Positions 1 to 7,913 of a stretch of 64,000 bases of DNA are shown piece by piece (the first letter of the stretch is position 1; every line of letters starts with the position of its first letter). The notes under the pieces were generated by a model. The model did not search any database and was not told the origin of the DNA. It saw nothing but the letters and a program-made list of their open reading frames with translations. Source of the DNA: Streptomyces bambusae (lineage in GTDB: Bacteria; Actinomycetota; Actinomycetes; Streptomycetales; Streptomycetaceae); contig NZ_JAJAUZ010000019.1 of the NCBI RefSeq assembly GCF_020532645.1, positions 56,410 to 120,409 of the forward strand, written 5' to 3'. The position numbers were made by a program, and so were the translations under genes.

Positions 1-331
1 GCGCCTGGCCAGCCGCACCCGCGGCCACTGGACGGCCGCCGCCCTGCTCCGCGCCGCCTCCGCCGACGGGCACGCGGCCCTCGGCTGGGACGAGGCGGGC
101 ACCCTGGAGGCGGGCGCGCCGGCCGACTTCACGACCATCGCGCTGGACTCCGTACGGACGGCCGGTCCGGTACCGCGGCTGGGGGCCGAGACGGCCGTCT
201 TCGCGGCCTCCGCGGCCGATGTCCGCCACACGGTCGTGGCCGGCCGCCACATCGTCCGCGACGGCGCGCACACCCGTGTCGGCGACGTCGCCCGAGCCCT
301 GTCCGAATCCATCGCGGCCGTCCGCGGCTGA
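1..331 (+). CDS. hutF: Formimidoylglutamate deiminase, C-terminal part (truncated by window start)
   Basis: The reading frame is open from base 2 to the TGA at 329-331, giving the last 109 residues of an amidohydrolase-fold enzyme. The tail has the usual end of the family: a turn reading AGAPADF followed by a strand, and AETAVFAASAADVRHTVVAG, where the sheet closes on the metal-dependent barrel. HutF converts N-formimidoyl-glutamate to N-formyl-glutamate in histidine breakdown. The assignment rests on this tail plus hutI 113 bp downstream on the same strand. A related amidohydrolase is possible because the catalytic half lies outside the window. The gap to hutI holds a dispersed repeat rather than a clear promoter. 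Confidence 0.75.
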   Translation, partial: RLASRTRGHWTAAALLRAASADGHAALGWDEAGTLEAGAPADFTTIALDSVRTAGPVPRLGAETAVFAASAADVRHTVVAGRHIVRDGAHTRVGDVARALSESIAAVRG

Positions 332-377
332 GCCTGCCGGGGCTCCGCCCCCCCCGCACCGCAATCGCCGACGGGCG

Positions 378-428
378 AAATCCAGCCCGTCCGGCGATTG
401 AGGACCGGGGTCCGGGGCGGAGCCCCGA
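378..428. repeat. Dispersed intergenic repeat, copy A
   Basis: A 51-base element between hutF and hutI runs AAATCCAGCCCGTCCGGCG, then ATTGAGGACCGGGGTC, and ends in the GC-rich inverted repeat GGGGCGGAGCCCC. Nearly the same sequence recurs at 13948-13997 (copy B) and in looser form at 40294-40347 (copy C). All three are intergenic. The terminal stem could act as a transcript hairpin. It lies directly before the hutI ribosome site (AGAGGA at 435-440). Confidence 0.8.
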
Positions 429-444
429 TTTCTGAGAGGACCGC

Positions 445-1614
445 ATGACCACCACGCTCGTCACCAACATCGGCAGCCTCGTCACCAACGACCCCGCCCT
501 CGGCGAGGGCCCCCTCGGCCTCGTCGAGGACGCCGCCGTGGTCATGGACGGCGACCGCGTTACGTGGGTGGGCCCGGCGGCCAAGGCCCCGGCGGCGGAC
601 GCGGCGTACGACGCCGGGGGCCGGGCCCTGATCCCCGGCTTCGTCGACTCGCACTCCCACCTGGTCTTCGCCGGCGACCGCACCCAGGAGTTCAACGCCC
701 GGATGTCCGGCCGCAGCTACACCGCCGGCGGCATCCGCACCACCGTCGCCGCCACCCGCTCCGCCACCGACGCGCAGCTGGAAGCCAACCTCGTACGGCA
801 CCTGCACGAGGCCCGCCGCCAGGGCACCACCACCTTCGAGACCAAGTCCGGCTACGGGCTCACCGTCGAGGACGAGGCCCGCGCCCTGCGGATCGCCGCC
901 GCCCACACCGACGAGGTCACCTACCTCGGCGCGCACATCGTGTCCCCCGACTACGCCGAGGACCCGGCCGCGTACGTGGACCTCGTCACCGGCGAGATGC
1001 TGACGGCCTGCGCCCCGTACGCCCGCTGGGTGGACGTGTTCTGCGAGAAGGGCGCCTTCGACGGGGACCAGGCGCGCGCGATCCTGACCGCCGGCAAGGC
1101 CGCCGGGCTGATCCCGCGCATCCACGCCAACCAGCTCAGCTTCGGCCCCGGCGTCCAGCTCGGCGTCGAGCTGGGTGCGGCGTCCGCCGACCACTGCACG
1201 CACCTCACCGACGCGGACGTCGACGCCCTCGCCAACTCCGAGACCGTCGCCACGCTGCTGCCCGGTGCCGAGTTCTCCACCCGCGCCCAGTGGCCCGACG
1301 CCCGCCGCCTGCTCGACGCCGGCGCCACGGTGGCGCTGTCCACGGACTGCAACCCGGGCTCCTCGTACACGAGTTCCATGCCGTTCTGCATCGCGCTCGC
1401 CGTCCGCGACATGGGCATGACCCCCGACGAGGCCCTGTGGTCCGCCACCGCCGGCGGTGCCCGTGCGCTGCGCCGCACGGACATCGGCGCGCTGACCCCC
1501 GGCGCCCGCGCCGACCTGGTGCTCCTCGATGCGCCCAGCCACGTCCACCTCGCCTACCGCCCCGGCGTCCCGCTGGTCCACGCGGTCTGGCAGCGGGGCG
1601 AGCGCGTGGTCTGA
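445..1614 (+). CDS. hutI: Imidazolonepropionase
   Basis: This 389-residue protein is the usual family length. It hydrolyses 4-imidazolone-5-propionate to N-formimidoyl-glutamate, the third step of histidine degradation, in the cytoplasm. Visible signatures are the amidohydrolase metal motif DSHSH at residues 68-72, IHANQ with its metal His near residue 234, DHCTH about 25 residues later, and STDCNPGS with the metal Asp near 310. The ATG is preceded by GAGAGGA at a good distance. It follows the hutF tail on the same strand, so the pair forms the end of a hut locus. The intergenic repeat between them makes strict co-transcription uncertain. Confidence 0.95.
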   Translation: MTTTLVTNIGSLVTNDPALGEGPLGLVEDAAVVMDGDRVTWVGPAAKAPAADAAYDAGGRALIPGFVDSHSHLVFAGDRTQEFNARMSGRSYTAGGIRTTVAATRSATDAQLEANLVRHLHEARRQGTTTFETKSGYGLTVEDEARALRIAAAHTDEVTYLGAHIVSPDYAEDPAAYVDLVTGEMLTACAPYARWVDVFCEKGAFDGDQARAILTAGKAAGLIPRIHANQLSFGPGVQLGVELGAASADHCTHLTDADVDALANSETVATLLPGAEFSTRAQWPDARRLLDAGATVALSTDCNPGSSYTSSMPFCIALAVRDMGMTPDEALWSATAGGARALRRTDIGALTPGARADLVLLDAPSHVHLAYRPGVPLVHAVWQRGERVV

Positions 1615-1716
1615 TCCGGCACGGGCGCGGCGGGGGCGGGGGCGCGGGCGCGTCGGGCCGGGGCGATCCGGTCCGTACTTTGTCTTCCCTCCTCAGGACC
1701 TCCGGCGTACCTTGAC

Positions 1717-1750
1717 GGCCAATCTGACTCTTCGTCAGTAACTTTTGGCC
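1717..1750. promoter_or_regulatory. Nested inverted repeat upstream of the surface-protein operon
   Basis: An outer inverted repeat (GGCCAA at 1717-1722, TTGGCC at 1745-1750) encloses an inner one (CTGAC at 1724-1728, GTCAG at 1734-1738). The block overlaps a TTGACG hexamer at 1712-1717 and ends directly before the GGAGGGG ribosome site at 1751-1757. It could be a repressor operator over the promoter or a 5' UTR hairpin that holds the ribosome site. The sequence alone does not decide between them. Confidence 0.4.
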
Positions 1751-1765
1751 GGAGGGGAACCCGAG

Positions 1766-2443
1766 GTGTCCAAGCAGCAACGCTCCGCCGCGCTCGCGCT
1801 GGCCTCGGCGGTGGCCGGCGCGGCGGTGCTGACGGCCGCCCCCGCCGCCCGCGCCGACGTCGTCGACGTCAAGTACGACTGCAAGACCCCCATCGGCCCC
1901 AAGTCCGCGGTCTCCCCGATCGACATCACGGCCGTCCGGGCCGGCAGCGGCTACAAGCTGACGATGTCCTTCCGCAAGGGCGTCTCGTCCAGCCCGATCG
2001 AGCTGGGCAAGGGGGCGATGAAGCCGAGTGCCGTGATCACGGTGGGCGGCGCGGACAGCGGGACGGTCGCCGTGTCCGGGCCGCCCAACGCGGTGGCCGC
2101 GCCCGCCGACACCCCCATCAAGATCAACGACCTGTCGGGTACGTACACCCCCCGACGCAGCGGCCAGGTCACCTTCACGGCGGGCGTGCTCACCATCAAC
2201 GCGCTGATGACGACCACGACCTGCACCCCCGGAAACAGCCCGGCGCCGTCGCTGGCGATGCAGGTCGAGGCGGCGGCCGGCGCCGGCAACACCACCGACG
2301 CCGCGGGGAAGGCCGCCACCCTGCCGCAGACCGGGCCCATGGACTCCGCCCTCGCCCTCGGCACCCTCGGCGGCACCGTCCTGCTCTCCGGGGCCGCCGG
2401 AGTGCTGTGGCTGACCCGGCGCGGCCGGACCACCCGGGCCTGA
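1766..2443 (+). CDS. Secreted LPXTG-anchored surface protein (225 aa)
   Basis: I chose the GTG at 1766 because GGAGGGG lies 8 bases upstream and the product then begins with a clean signal peptide (residues 1-31, ending APAARA). The mature part (about 32-165) is a beta-rich domain closely resembling the second domain of the LADTG protein at 4469: both carry GGADSG and a G-T-Y-x-P-x-x-S-G segment. The C terminus is a classical sortase signal: LPQTG at 186-190, a 20-residue hydrophobic stretch, and a tail containing RRGR. It would be exported, cleaved between T and G, and linked to peptidoglycan. It is the first gene of a four-gene operon. Its ligand is unknown. Confidence 0.85.
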   Translation: MSKQQRSAALALASAVAGAAVLTAAPAARADVVDVKYDCKTPIGPKSAVSPIDITAVRAGSGYKLTMSFRKGVSSSPIELGKGAMKPSAVITVGGADSGTVAVSGPPNAVAAPADTPIKINDLSGTYTPRRSGQVTFTAGVLTINALMTTTTCTPGNSPAPSLAMQVEAAAGAGNTTDAAGKAATLPQTGPMDSALALGTLGGTVLLSGAAGVLWLTRRGRTTRA

Positions 2444-2466
2444 CCCGGCGGACCCGGGGACCGCCC

Positions 2467-3354
2467 ATGCCGTCGCGCACCAGCCGCCGCACCGCGGCAC
2501 CCGCCCTGGCCCTCCTGGCCCTGCTCCCCTTCACCCCGTCCGAGGCCCGGGCGGCCGCCCCCGCCGACTGGACCGCCGCCCCGGCCGCCGGCAGCGGCTC
2601 CGGCCGCACCTGGTTCTACCTCCAGGGCACCCCCGGCGCCGTCCTCGAAGACCGCCTGGCCCTCACCAACCCCTCCGACCGAGTGCGTACGGTCGCCCTG
2701 CGGGGCTCCGCACCGGCGGGCGGGGCGGCGGCCGGCGCCGGGGCCTGGATCCGCTTCGCCGACACCGACGTCCGGATCCCGCCCCGCACCCGGGCCGTGG
2801 TGCCGTTCAGCGTGACCGTGCCCGCCGGGGCGGTGCCGGGGGACCACCGGGCGCTCGTCGTGGCCGCCGGCGGGGGCCGCAGCACCGGGGTCGAGGTGCA
2901 GGTGCGGGTCGGCGGGCCCGCGGTGGCGGCGCTCACCGTCGAGGACGTGTCCGTCGGCGGCAGCGGCCGGGGCGCGGTGCTGCGGTACACGCTCGTCAAC
3001 CGCGGCAACACCGCGCTGCGCCCGCAGGTCGCCGTACGCGCCGAGGGGGTCCTCGGCCCGCTGCCCGCGCCCGTGCCGCGGACCGGCGGCGCGCTCGCGC
3101 CCGGGCGCCGTGCCGAGCGGACCCTCCCCTGGCCGGACGCGCCGGCCCTCGACTCCGTGGACCTGACCCTCACGGCCACCGCCCCCGGCGGCGTCCGGGC
3201 CACCGCCCGCACCACGGCCCGCTTCGCCCCCTGGCCCGCCCTGGCCGGCACCGCCGCCGCGGCCGCCGCGGCCACCGCCCTCCTCGTGCGTGCCGGGCGC
3301 CGCCGCCGGCCCCGCCCCACCCCAGCAGCCGAACCGACGGGAGCAGCCAGTTGA
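2467..3354 (+). CDS. DUF916-like secreted membrane-anchored protein (295 aa)
   Basis: The start is the ATG at 2467 after CCCGGGGA. It has a signal peptide to about residue 29 (SEARA), an Ig-like domain reading FYLQGTPGAVLEDRLALTN and then IPPRTRAVVPFSVTVPAGAVPGDH, a second domain around residues 155-250, a transmembrane helix near 256-275 and an Arg-rich cytoplasmic tail. The first domain has the layout of DUF916, the peptidoglycan-binding part of Firmicutes WxL-interacting proteins (family knowledge). Its partners are probably the sortase-anchored proteins encoded on either side (inference). It lies 23 bp after the LPQTG gene and overlaps the next start. Confidence 0.75.
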   Translation: MPSRTSRRTAAPALALLALLPFTPSEARAAAPADWTAAPAAGSGSGRTWFYLQGTPGAVLEDRLALTNPSDRVRTVALRGSAPAGGAAAGAGAWIRFADTDVRIPPRTRAVVPFSVTVPAGAVPGDHRALVVAAGGGRSTGVEVQVRVGGPAVAALTVEDVSVGGSGRGAVLRYTLVNRGNTALRPQVAVRAEGVLGPLPAPVPRTGGALAPGRRAERTLPWPDAPALDSVDLTLTATAPGGVRATARTTARFAPWPALAGTAAAAAAATALLVRAGRRRRPRPTPAAEPTGAAS

Positions 3355-4472
3355 ACGGCGAGCCCAGCACCCGACCCGGAGCCCGCCCCGGCCGACTCCT
3401 CGCCGTGCTCCTCCTCGCGCTCGCCGCCCTGCTCGGCCCCACCGCGGCCGCACGGGCCGAGGCGGCCGAGGAGCGGCCCGCCGTGGAGCTGTCGCTCACC
3501 GAGGTGGCCAAGGGGACGGAGATCACGGTCAGCGGCACCGGCTGGCGGGCCCGGTCGCTGCTCACCCTGCTGGTCTGCGGGCAGAACATGATCGGCGGCA
3601 CCAACAGCTGCGCCAACGCCGACGGCCGGGCCGCCACCACCGACGACGCCGGGCGCTTCGGCAGGCAGCTGCCGGTGGTCGCGCCGCCCACCCCCTGTCC
3701 GTGCGTGGTGGCCGTCGCCACCGTCACCGGCGGCCAGTCCCAGGTGCTCGCCCCCGTGAAGATCACCGGCCACCCGGTGGCCGCCCTGCCCGCGCAGACC
3801 GGCACCGCCCGGCTCGCCGTCCTGGCCGCGCCCCGGCTGGAGGGCGAGGACGGGGTGCTGACCTGGTTCGGCGCCCCGCCCTCCCGCAAGCTCGTGATCA
3901 CCGTCGGCAACCTCGGCTCCGCCCCTGTCAAGGACCCGCTCTTCCAGGTCGGCACCGCCCACGGAGTCTTCGCCCCGGTCTGGGAGGAGCGCCAGTGGCG
4001 CGGCACCCTCGCACCCGGCGGCAAGGCCCGCGTCGCCCTCGACGTCGGCCTCACGGCGGGCGCGCACGGCGACTACACCGTCTCCCTCAAGTACGGCGAG
4101 AAGCTGCTGGTCGTCCAGCCCTGGGGCGTGGACCGGCCGTACGGGGTGACGCTCTTCTGGATCCTGCTCTGCCTGGTCGTCCCCGCCGGGGTCTTCCGTA
4201 CCGGCATGGCCGTGGTGGACCGGGTCCGGCCGCGGGCCGGGGCCGGCGGCCGCCACCGCGGGGCGGGCCGGATCCCCGAGGCGGCCGCCGCGGTCACCGC
4301 GAAGCTCCCGCGGATCCCGTCCGCGTCCCCGGCCCGGCCCGCCCCCGCCGAGGACCCGCCCGGCGCGGCCGGCACCGCGGCCCTGCCGTGGTTCGGCCCG
4401 GGCCGCGCCCCGGCCGCCCCCCAGACATCCGCACCGTCTGAGAACAGTTCGACGACGAAGGGACACTCGTGA
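3351..4472 (+). CDS. Secreted Ig-like (neocarzinostatin-like) single-pass membrane protein (373 aa)
   Basis: Translation starts at TTG 3351, which shares bases with the TGA of the upstream gene (TTGA). GACGGGAG lies upstream, so the two are coupled. After a signal peptide (residues 1-36) comes a domain with ITVSGTGWRARSLLTLLVCG and paired cysteines (...NSCAN..., ...PCPC...). The G-x-G-W and disulfide pattern recalls the neocarzinostatin-type Ig fold. A second beta-rich domain spans about 140-255, followed by a transmembrane helix at 265-284 and a long Pro/Ala-rich cytoplasmic tail to 373. It probably displays an adhesion or binding module at the cell surface with its operon partners. No enzyme motif is visible. 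Confidence 0.7.
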   Translation: MNGEPSTRPGARPGRLLAVLLLALAALLGPTAAARAEAAEERPAVELSLTEVAKGTEITVSGTGWRARSLLTLLVCGQNMIGGTNSCANADGRAATTDDAGRFGRQLPVVAPPTPCPCVVAVATVTGGQSQVLAPVKITGHPVAALPAQTGTARLAVLAAPRLEGEDGVLTWFGAPPSRKLVITVGNLGSAPVKDPLFQVGTAHGVFAPVWEERQWRGTLAPGGKARVALDVGLTAGAHGDYTVSLKYGEKLLVVQPWGVDRPYGVTLFWILLCLVVPAGVFRTGMAVVDRVRPRAGAGGRHRGAGRIPEAAAAVTAKLPRIPSASPARPAPAEDPPGAAGTAALPWFGPGRAPAAPQTSAPSENSSTTKGHS

Positions 4473-5857
4473 AGACCCAACGGAGGGTGAGCGCGGTCGC
4501 GGCCGCGCTGCTGCTCGGCGGCGCGGGCCTGGTGGTGGTGGCCTCGCCCGCCCAGGCCGCCGAGGTGTCGTACAAGGTGAAGTGCGTGCCGCCGGCCGCC
4601 GGCGGCGGACCGGTGGAGGGCACGTCCACTGTCAAGATCACCGCACCGGCCACCGCCAAGGTGGGCGACGAGGTCGACGTGACCTGGGAGTTCACCAAGC
4701 TGGCGGCCAAGAACTCGAACCTCGCCGACCTCCCGGCGAACTCGGTGACCCCCACCGGGCAGCTGGCCGTCTCCGGCGGCGCCGGCCTCACGCTCAAGGG
4801 GCAGCCGAAGAACCCCGCGATCCCGAAGGGCGGCGAGATGAAGCTCCCCGCCTTCACGGGGAAGCTGAAGCTCACCAAGGCCGGCGACGTCACCCTGACC
4901 CCCGGCAAGTACGAGATCTCCGTCCGCCTGTACGGCAGCGACTGGGTGACCAAGTGCGACCCGCTGGAGCAGCCGAAGGCCGCCGCGACCATCAAGGTCA
5001 CCGGCGGCTCCAGCGGCGGCACGACGTCCGGCACGACGTCCGGCACCACGTCCGGCACGACCTCGGGCACCACGTCCGGTACGACGACGGGGACAACCTC
5101 GGGCACCACGTCCGGTACGACGACGGGCACCACCGCCGGTACGACGTCCGGTACGACGTCCGGCACGACCGCCGGCACGACCGCCGGCACGACCGCCGGC
5201 ACGACCGCCGGTACCGGCGGCCCCACCGAGGTCGCCGGCAAGGAGGTCGCCGTCACGTTCGCCTGCACGGCCCCCGGCCCCCCGACCATCCAGTCGAAGG
5301 TCACCGTGAACGCCAAGAAGAACGGCGGCAACTGGGACCTCACCGTCAAGACCGCCAAGGGCGTCATGGACAGCCCGGCCCCCATCGCCAAGGGCCAGCT
5401 CAAACCCTCGATGATGATCACACTGGGCGGCGCGGACAGCGGCAGCGTCGCGGTCGCCGGACCGGCCAACGCCGAGGACATCAAGGCCGGCGACCCGGTC
5501 AGCCTGTCCGACATGACCGGCACCTACAAGCCGGGCAAGTCCGGCAAGGTCACGCTCAGCCCCGGTGACCTGACCATCACGGTCTTCGGCACGACCAAGA
5601 TCCCGTGCAAGGCGAAGACCACCGCCGTCTCCGCCACCGTGGACACCGCCGCCCAGCCCGGCGGCAGCGGCAGCACCACCGCGGGCACGACCGCCGGCAC
5701 CACCGCCTCGGCCGGCTCCAACGGCGGCCTCGCCGACACCGGAGCCTCCGACGACGGCGGCATCAAGGCCCTCGGCCTGGTCGCCGGCACGGTGCTGCTC
5801 CTCGGCGCCGCGGTGTTCACCTTCACCCCCTGGCGGCGCCTGCGCGGCACCAGGTAG
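4469..5857 (+). CDS. LAXTG-anchored surface protein with TTSG-repeat stalk (462 aa)
   Basis: GTG at 4469 overlaps the previous stop (GTGA), with GAAGGGAC upstream. The layout is: signal peptide (1-31, ending PAQAA), a first beta domain (32-180), a stalk of sixteen T-T-[S/T/A]-G units encoded at 5021-5212, a second beta domain (about 250-395) related to the 1766-2443 product, a short TTAG linker, and a sortase signal. That signal is LADTG at 421-425, a hydrophobic segment, and a tail with RRLRG. LAXTG is the motif used by Streptomyces class E sortases, for example on chaplins (established). It is the last gene of the operon and is followed by a strong terminator. Confidence 0.85.
   Translation: MKTQRRVSAVAAALLLGGAGLVVVASPAQAAEVSYKVKCVPPAAGGGPVEGTSTVKITAPATAKVGDEVDVTWEFTKLAAKNSNLADLPANSVTPTGQLAVSGGAGLTLKGQPKNPAIPKGGEMKLPAFTGKLKLTKAGDVTLTPGKYEISVRLYGSDWVTKCDPLEQPKAAATIKVTGGSSGGTTSGTTSGTTSGTTSGTTSGTTTGTTSGTTSGTTTGTTAGTTSGTTSGTTAGTTAGTTAGTTAGTGGPTEVAGKEVAVTFACTAPGPPTIQSKVTVNAKKNGGNWDLTVKTAKGVMDSPAPIAKGQLKPSMMITLGGADSGSVAVAGPANAEDIKAGDPVSLSDMTGTYKPGKSGKVTLSPGDLTITVFGTTKIPCKAKTTAVSATVDTAAQPGGSGSTTAGTTAGTTASAGSNGGLADTGASDDGGIKALGLVAGTVLLLGAAVFTFTPWRRLRGTR
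5021..5212 (+). repeat. In-frame 12-bp tandem repeats encoding T-T-[S/T/A]-G x16
   Basis: Sixteen consecutive 12-base units (consensus ACGACGTCCGGC) keep frame and encode a flexible Thr/Ser/Gly linker. The last units shift from TCC (Ser) to GCC (Ala). Such stalks lift surface domains off the wall and tend to vary in copy number between strains. Confidence 0.9.
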
Positions 5858-5872
5858 CCGTCCGGGTACGCA

Positions 5873-5910
5873 GAACGGCCCGGCACACCGAGCGGTGTGC
5901 CGGGCCGTTC
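5873..5910. terminator. Bidirectional terminator between the LAXTG gene and dtpT
   Basis: A perfect 18-bp stem (5873-5890 with 5893-5910) starts with GAACGGCCCGG and ends with the complement, with a minimal loop. It sits between two convergent genes ending at 5857 and 5932. Confidence 0.9.
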
Positions 5911-5931
5911 CGGCGCCGGAAGGGGCGTGCG

Positions 5932-7452
5932 TCAGTTCACGTCGCCCATGAGGGCGGTGACCTTCTTGCGGTACATGAAGATCGCGAAACCGGCGAGCAC
6001 GGCGGCGGCGGCCTCGAAGGCGACCACGCCGACACCGTTGAGCTGCACGCCTGCCAGGCCCAGCAGACCGGTGGTGCAGTCGCCGGCGGTGACCGCCAGG
6101 AACCACACGCCCATCATCTGGGAGGCGTACTTCTGCGGGGCCATCTTCGTGGTGACGGAGAGGCCGACCGGGGAGAGGCACAGCTCGGCGACGGTGTGCA
6201 TCAGGAAGATCAGCACCAGCCACCACATGGTGACCTTGATGTCGGTGCCCGCGGTCTGGTTCAGCGGGATGCAGAACACGAAGAACGAGGCGCCGACGAT
6301 GACCAGGGCGATCGAGAACTTCACGATCGTGCTGGGCTCGCGGTTGCGGCGGGCGAGTGCCAGCCACATCCACGCGAACAACGGGGCCAGGAGCACCACG
6401 AAGAACGGGTTCAGGGACTGGAAGAGGACGTTCGGGAGCTCCCAGCCGAACAGGCTGCGCTCGGAGTTGTCGCTGCCGAACAGCGAGAGCGTCGAGCCGC
6501 CCTGGTCGTAGATCATCCAGAACACGGCGGCGGCCACGAAGAACCAGATGAAGGCGCTCATCTTGGTCTGCTCTTCCGAGGTCAGGTCCTTGTCCCGCCG
6601 GATCCGCGCGAGGACGGCGACCGGGATGACCAGGCCGGCGATCGTGATCGGGTACAGCGCCCACTTGATGGTGAACATGTCCAGCGCGACCACGGCGCCG
6701 TAGAACACGGCGACGGCGAGGACGGCGAAGACGCTCTTGCGGACGATGCCGTCGCGCTCAGCGGCCGTCAGCGGGTTCGGGACGACGCTGCTCTGCGGGT
6801 TCAGGGTGTGGCCGAACGCCAGGAAGAACACCAGGCCGAGAGCCATGCCCACGGCGGCGAGGGCGAAGCCCAGGTGCCAGTTGACCAGCTCGCCGACCAT
6901 GCCGATGCCGACCGGGGCCAGGAGGGCGCCCATGTTGATGCCGACGTAGAAGATCGTGAACCCGCTGTCGCGGAGCACGCCGTCCTTGCCCGCGTACAGG
7001 TGGCCGACCATCGTGGAGATGTTCGCCTTGAGCAGGCCGGAGCCGATCGCCACCAGCAGCAGGCCGATGAAGAACGCGACCTGGCCGGGCAGCGCGAGCG
7101 AGATGTGACCCGCCATGATCACGAAGGCGGCGATGGTCACCGTCTTGCGGGCGCCCCAGACGCGGTCGCCGAACCAGCCGCCGGGCATGGCCATGAGGTA
7201 GACCATGGCCACGTAGACGGAGTAGATCGCCGTGGCCGTCGCCGCGGTGTAGGCCAGTCCGCCGCCCTGGCTGCCCTTCGCGGCGTCGACGCCGCCGGAG
7301 ACCAGGTACAGGACGAGCAGCGCACGCATGCCGTAGTAGGAGAAGCGCTCCCACATCTCGGTCATGAACAGCGTGGCCAGGCCGATCGGGTGGCCGAGGA
7401 AGGTCTTCTCGTGGGCGCCGCCCGGAGAGTCCTTCGTCAGGCTGGAAGCCAT
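5932..7452 (-). CDS. POT/PTR2-family proton-coupled oligopeptide transporter
   Basis: The protein has 506 residues with 12-14 hydrophobic segments. The POT proton-coupling signature ExxERFxYYG is present as TEMWERFSYYG at residues 31-41, just inside the first helix. It imports di- and tripeptides with protons across the cytoplasmic membrane and is closest in type to DtpT/YclF. The start is ATG at 7452 with AAGGAAC upstream; reading further upstream would add a long hydrophilic, unlikely extension. It stands alone on the minus strand, divergent from the two-component system across 461 bases, so that regulator could control it (inference). Confidence 0.93.
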   Translation of the reverse strand: MASSLTKDSPGGAHEKTFLGHPIGLATLFMTEMWERFSYYGMRALLVLYLVSGGVDAAKGSQGGGLAYTAATATAIYSVYVAMVYLMAMPGGWFGDRVWGARKTVTIAAFVIMAGHISLALPGQVAFFIGLLLVAIGSGLLKANISTMVGHLYAGKDGVLRDSGFTIFYVGINMGALLAPVGIGMVGELVNWHLGFALAAVGMALGLVFFLAFGHTLNPQSSVVPNPLTAAERDGIVRKSVFAVLAVAVFYGAVVALDMFTIKWALYPITIAGLVIPVAVLARIRRDKDLTSEEQTKMSAFIWFFVAAAVFWMIYDQGGSTLSLFGSDNSERSLFGWELPNVLFQSLNPFFVVLLAPLFAWMWLALARRNREPSTIVKFSIALVIVGASFFVFCIPLNQTAGTDIKVTMWWLVLIFLMHTVAELCLSPVGLSVTTKMAPQKYASQMMGVWFLAVTAGDCTTGLLGLAGVQLNGVGVVAFEAAAAVLAGFAIFMYRKKVTALMGDVN

Positions 7453-7913
7453 GGTCGTTCCTTGCTTCTGCGGGACGCCGCGCCTTGTGAGCTCTGCAGC
7501 GCCCGGTGGGGAGTGGCCGGCACCGGTGCGGCCGTGTCCGAGCCCCACGCCCAGGAGCTCCGCTCCGTCGTGGGGAGTGAAGGGACGACCGCCCCGAGAT
7601 CCACACCCCGCCCGCATCCTCGCGCGCAGGGCCCGGCCCACAGGTCGTTCACTGTCCGGTTCCGAACAGAAAGAAAGGCCTTTGACCGCGTATGCGGCAC
7701 AAAGGTCTTCAGATAGTGCATCAGGCGTCTCGCCACCATACGACACGACAGTGCCGGATATGGAAGGACTTGAGATATGGATCACAGGATTCCGGGGAAC
7801 CGTTTTCCCATTTTCAAAGGAGGTTGACGAATTCCAGGATCGATCCGCAGGCGCGGGGCACGCCTCGGCGATCACACAACGACCCTGCGCCCGACCGGAC
7901 TACCATCACCCAC
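7453..7913. other. Divergent intergenic region (461 bases) between peptide transporter and response regulator
   Basis: No convincing gene is visible. The stretch 7640-7830 is clearly less GC-rich than its surroundings. It holds small palindromes (AAAGGCCTTT at 7674-7683, CCGCGTATGCGG at 7687-7698) and an isolated AAAGGAGG at 7816-7823 with no start codon at ribosome-site distance. At the right edge a TACCAT hexamer (7901-7906) lies 7 bases before the response-regulator ATG, which has no Shine-Dalgarno sequence. This suggests a leaderless transcript. Confidence 0.5.

Noticed and set aside
564..1715. Long frames antisense to or shifted from hutI and most other genes
   Set aside because: High G+C creates long frames in all registers. 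Their products are Arg/Pro/Gly-rich and lack recognisable domains or ribosome sites.
5021..5212. Possible CRISPR or regulatory repeat array
   Set aside because: The 12-base units are in frame inside a secreted protein and encode a Thr/Ser/Gly stalk.
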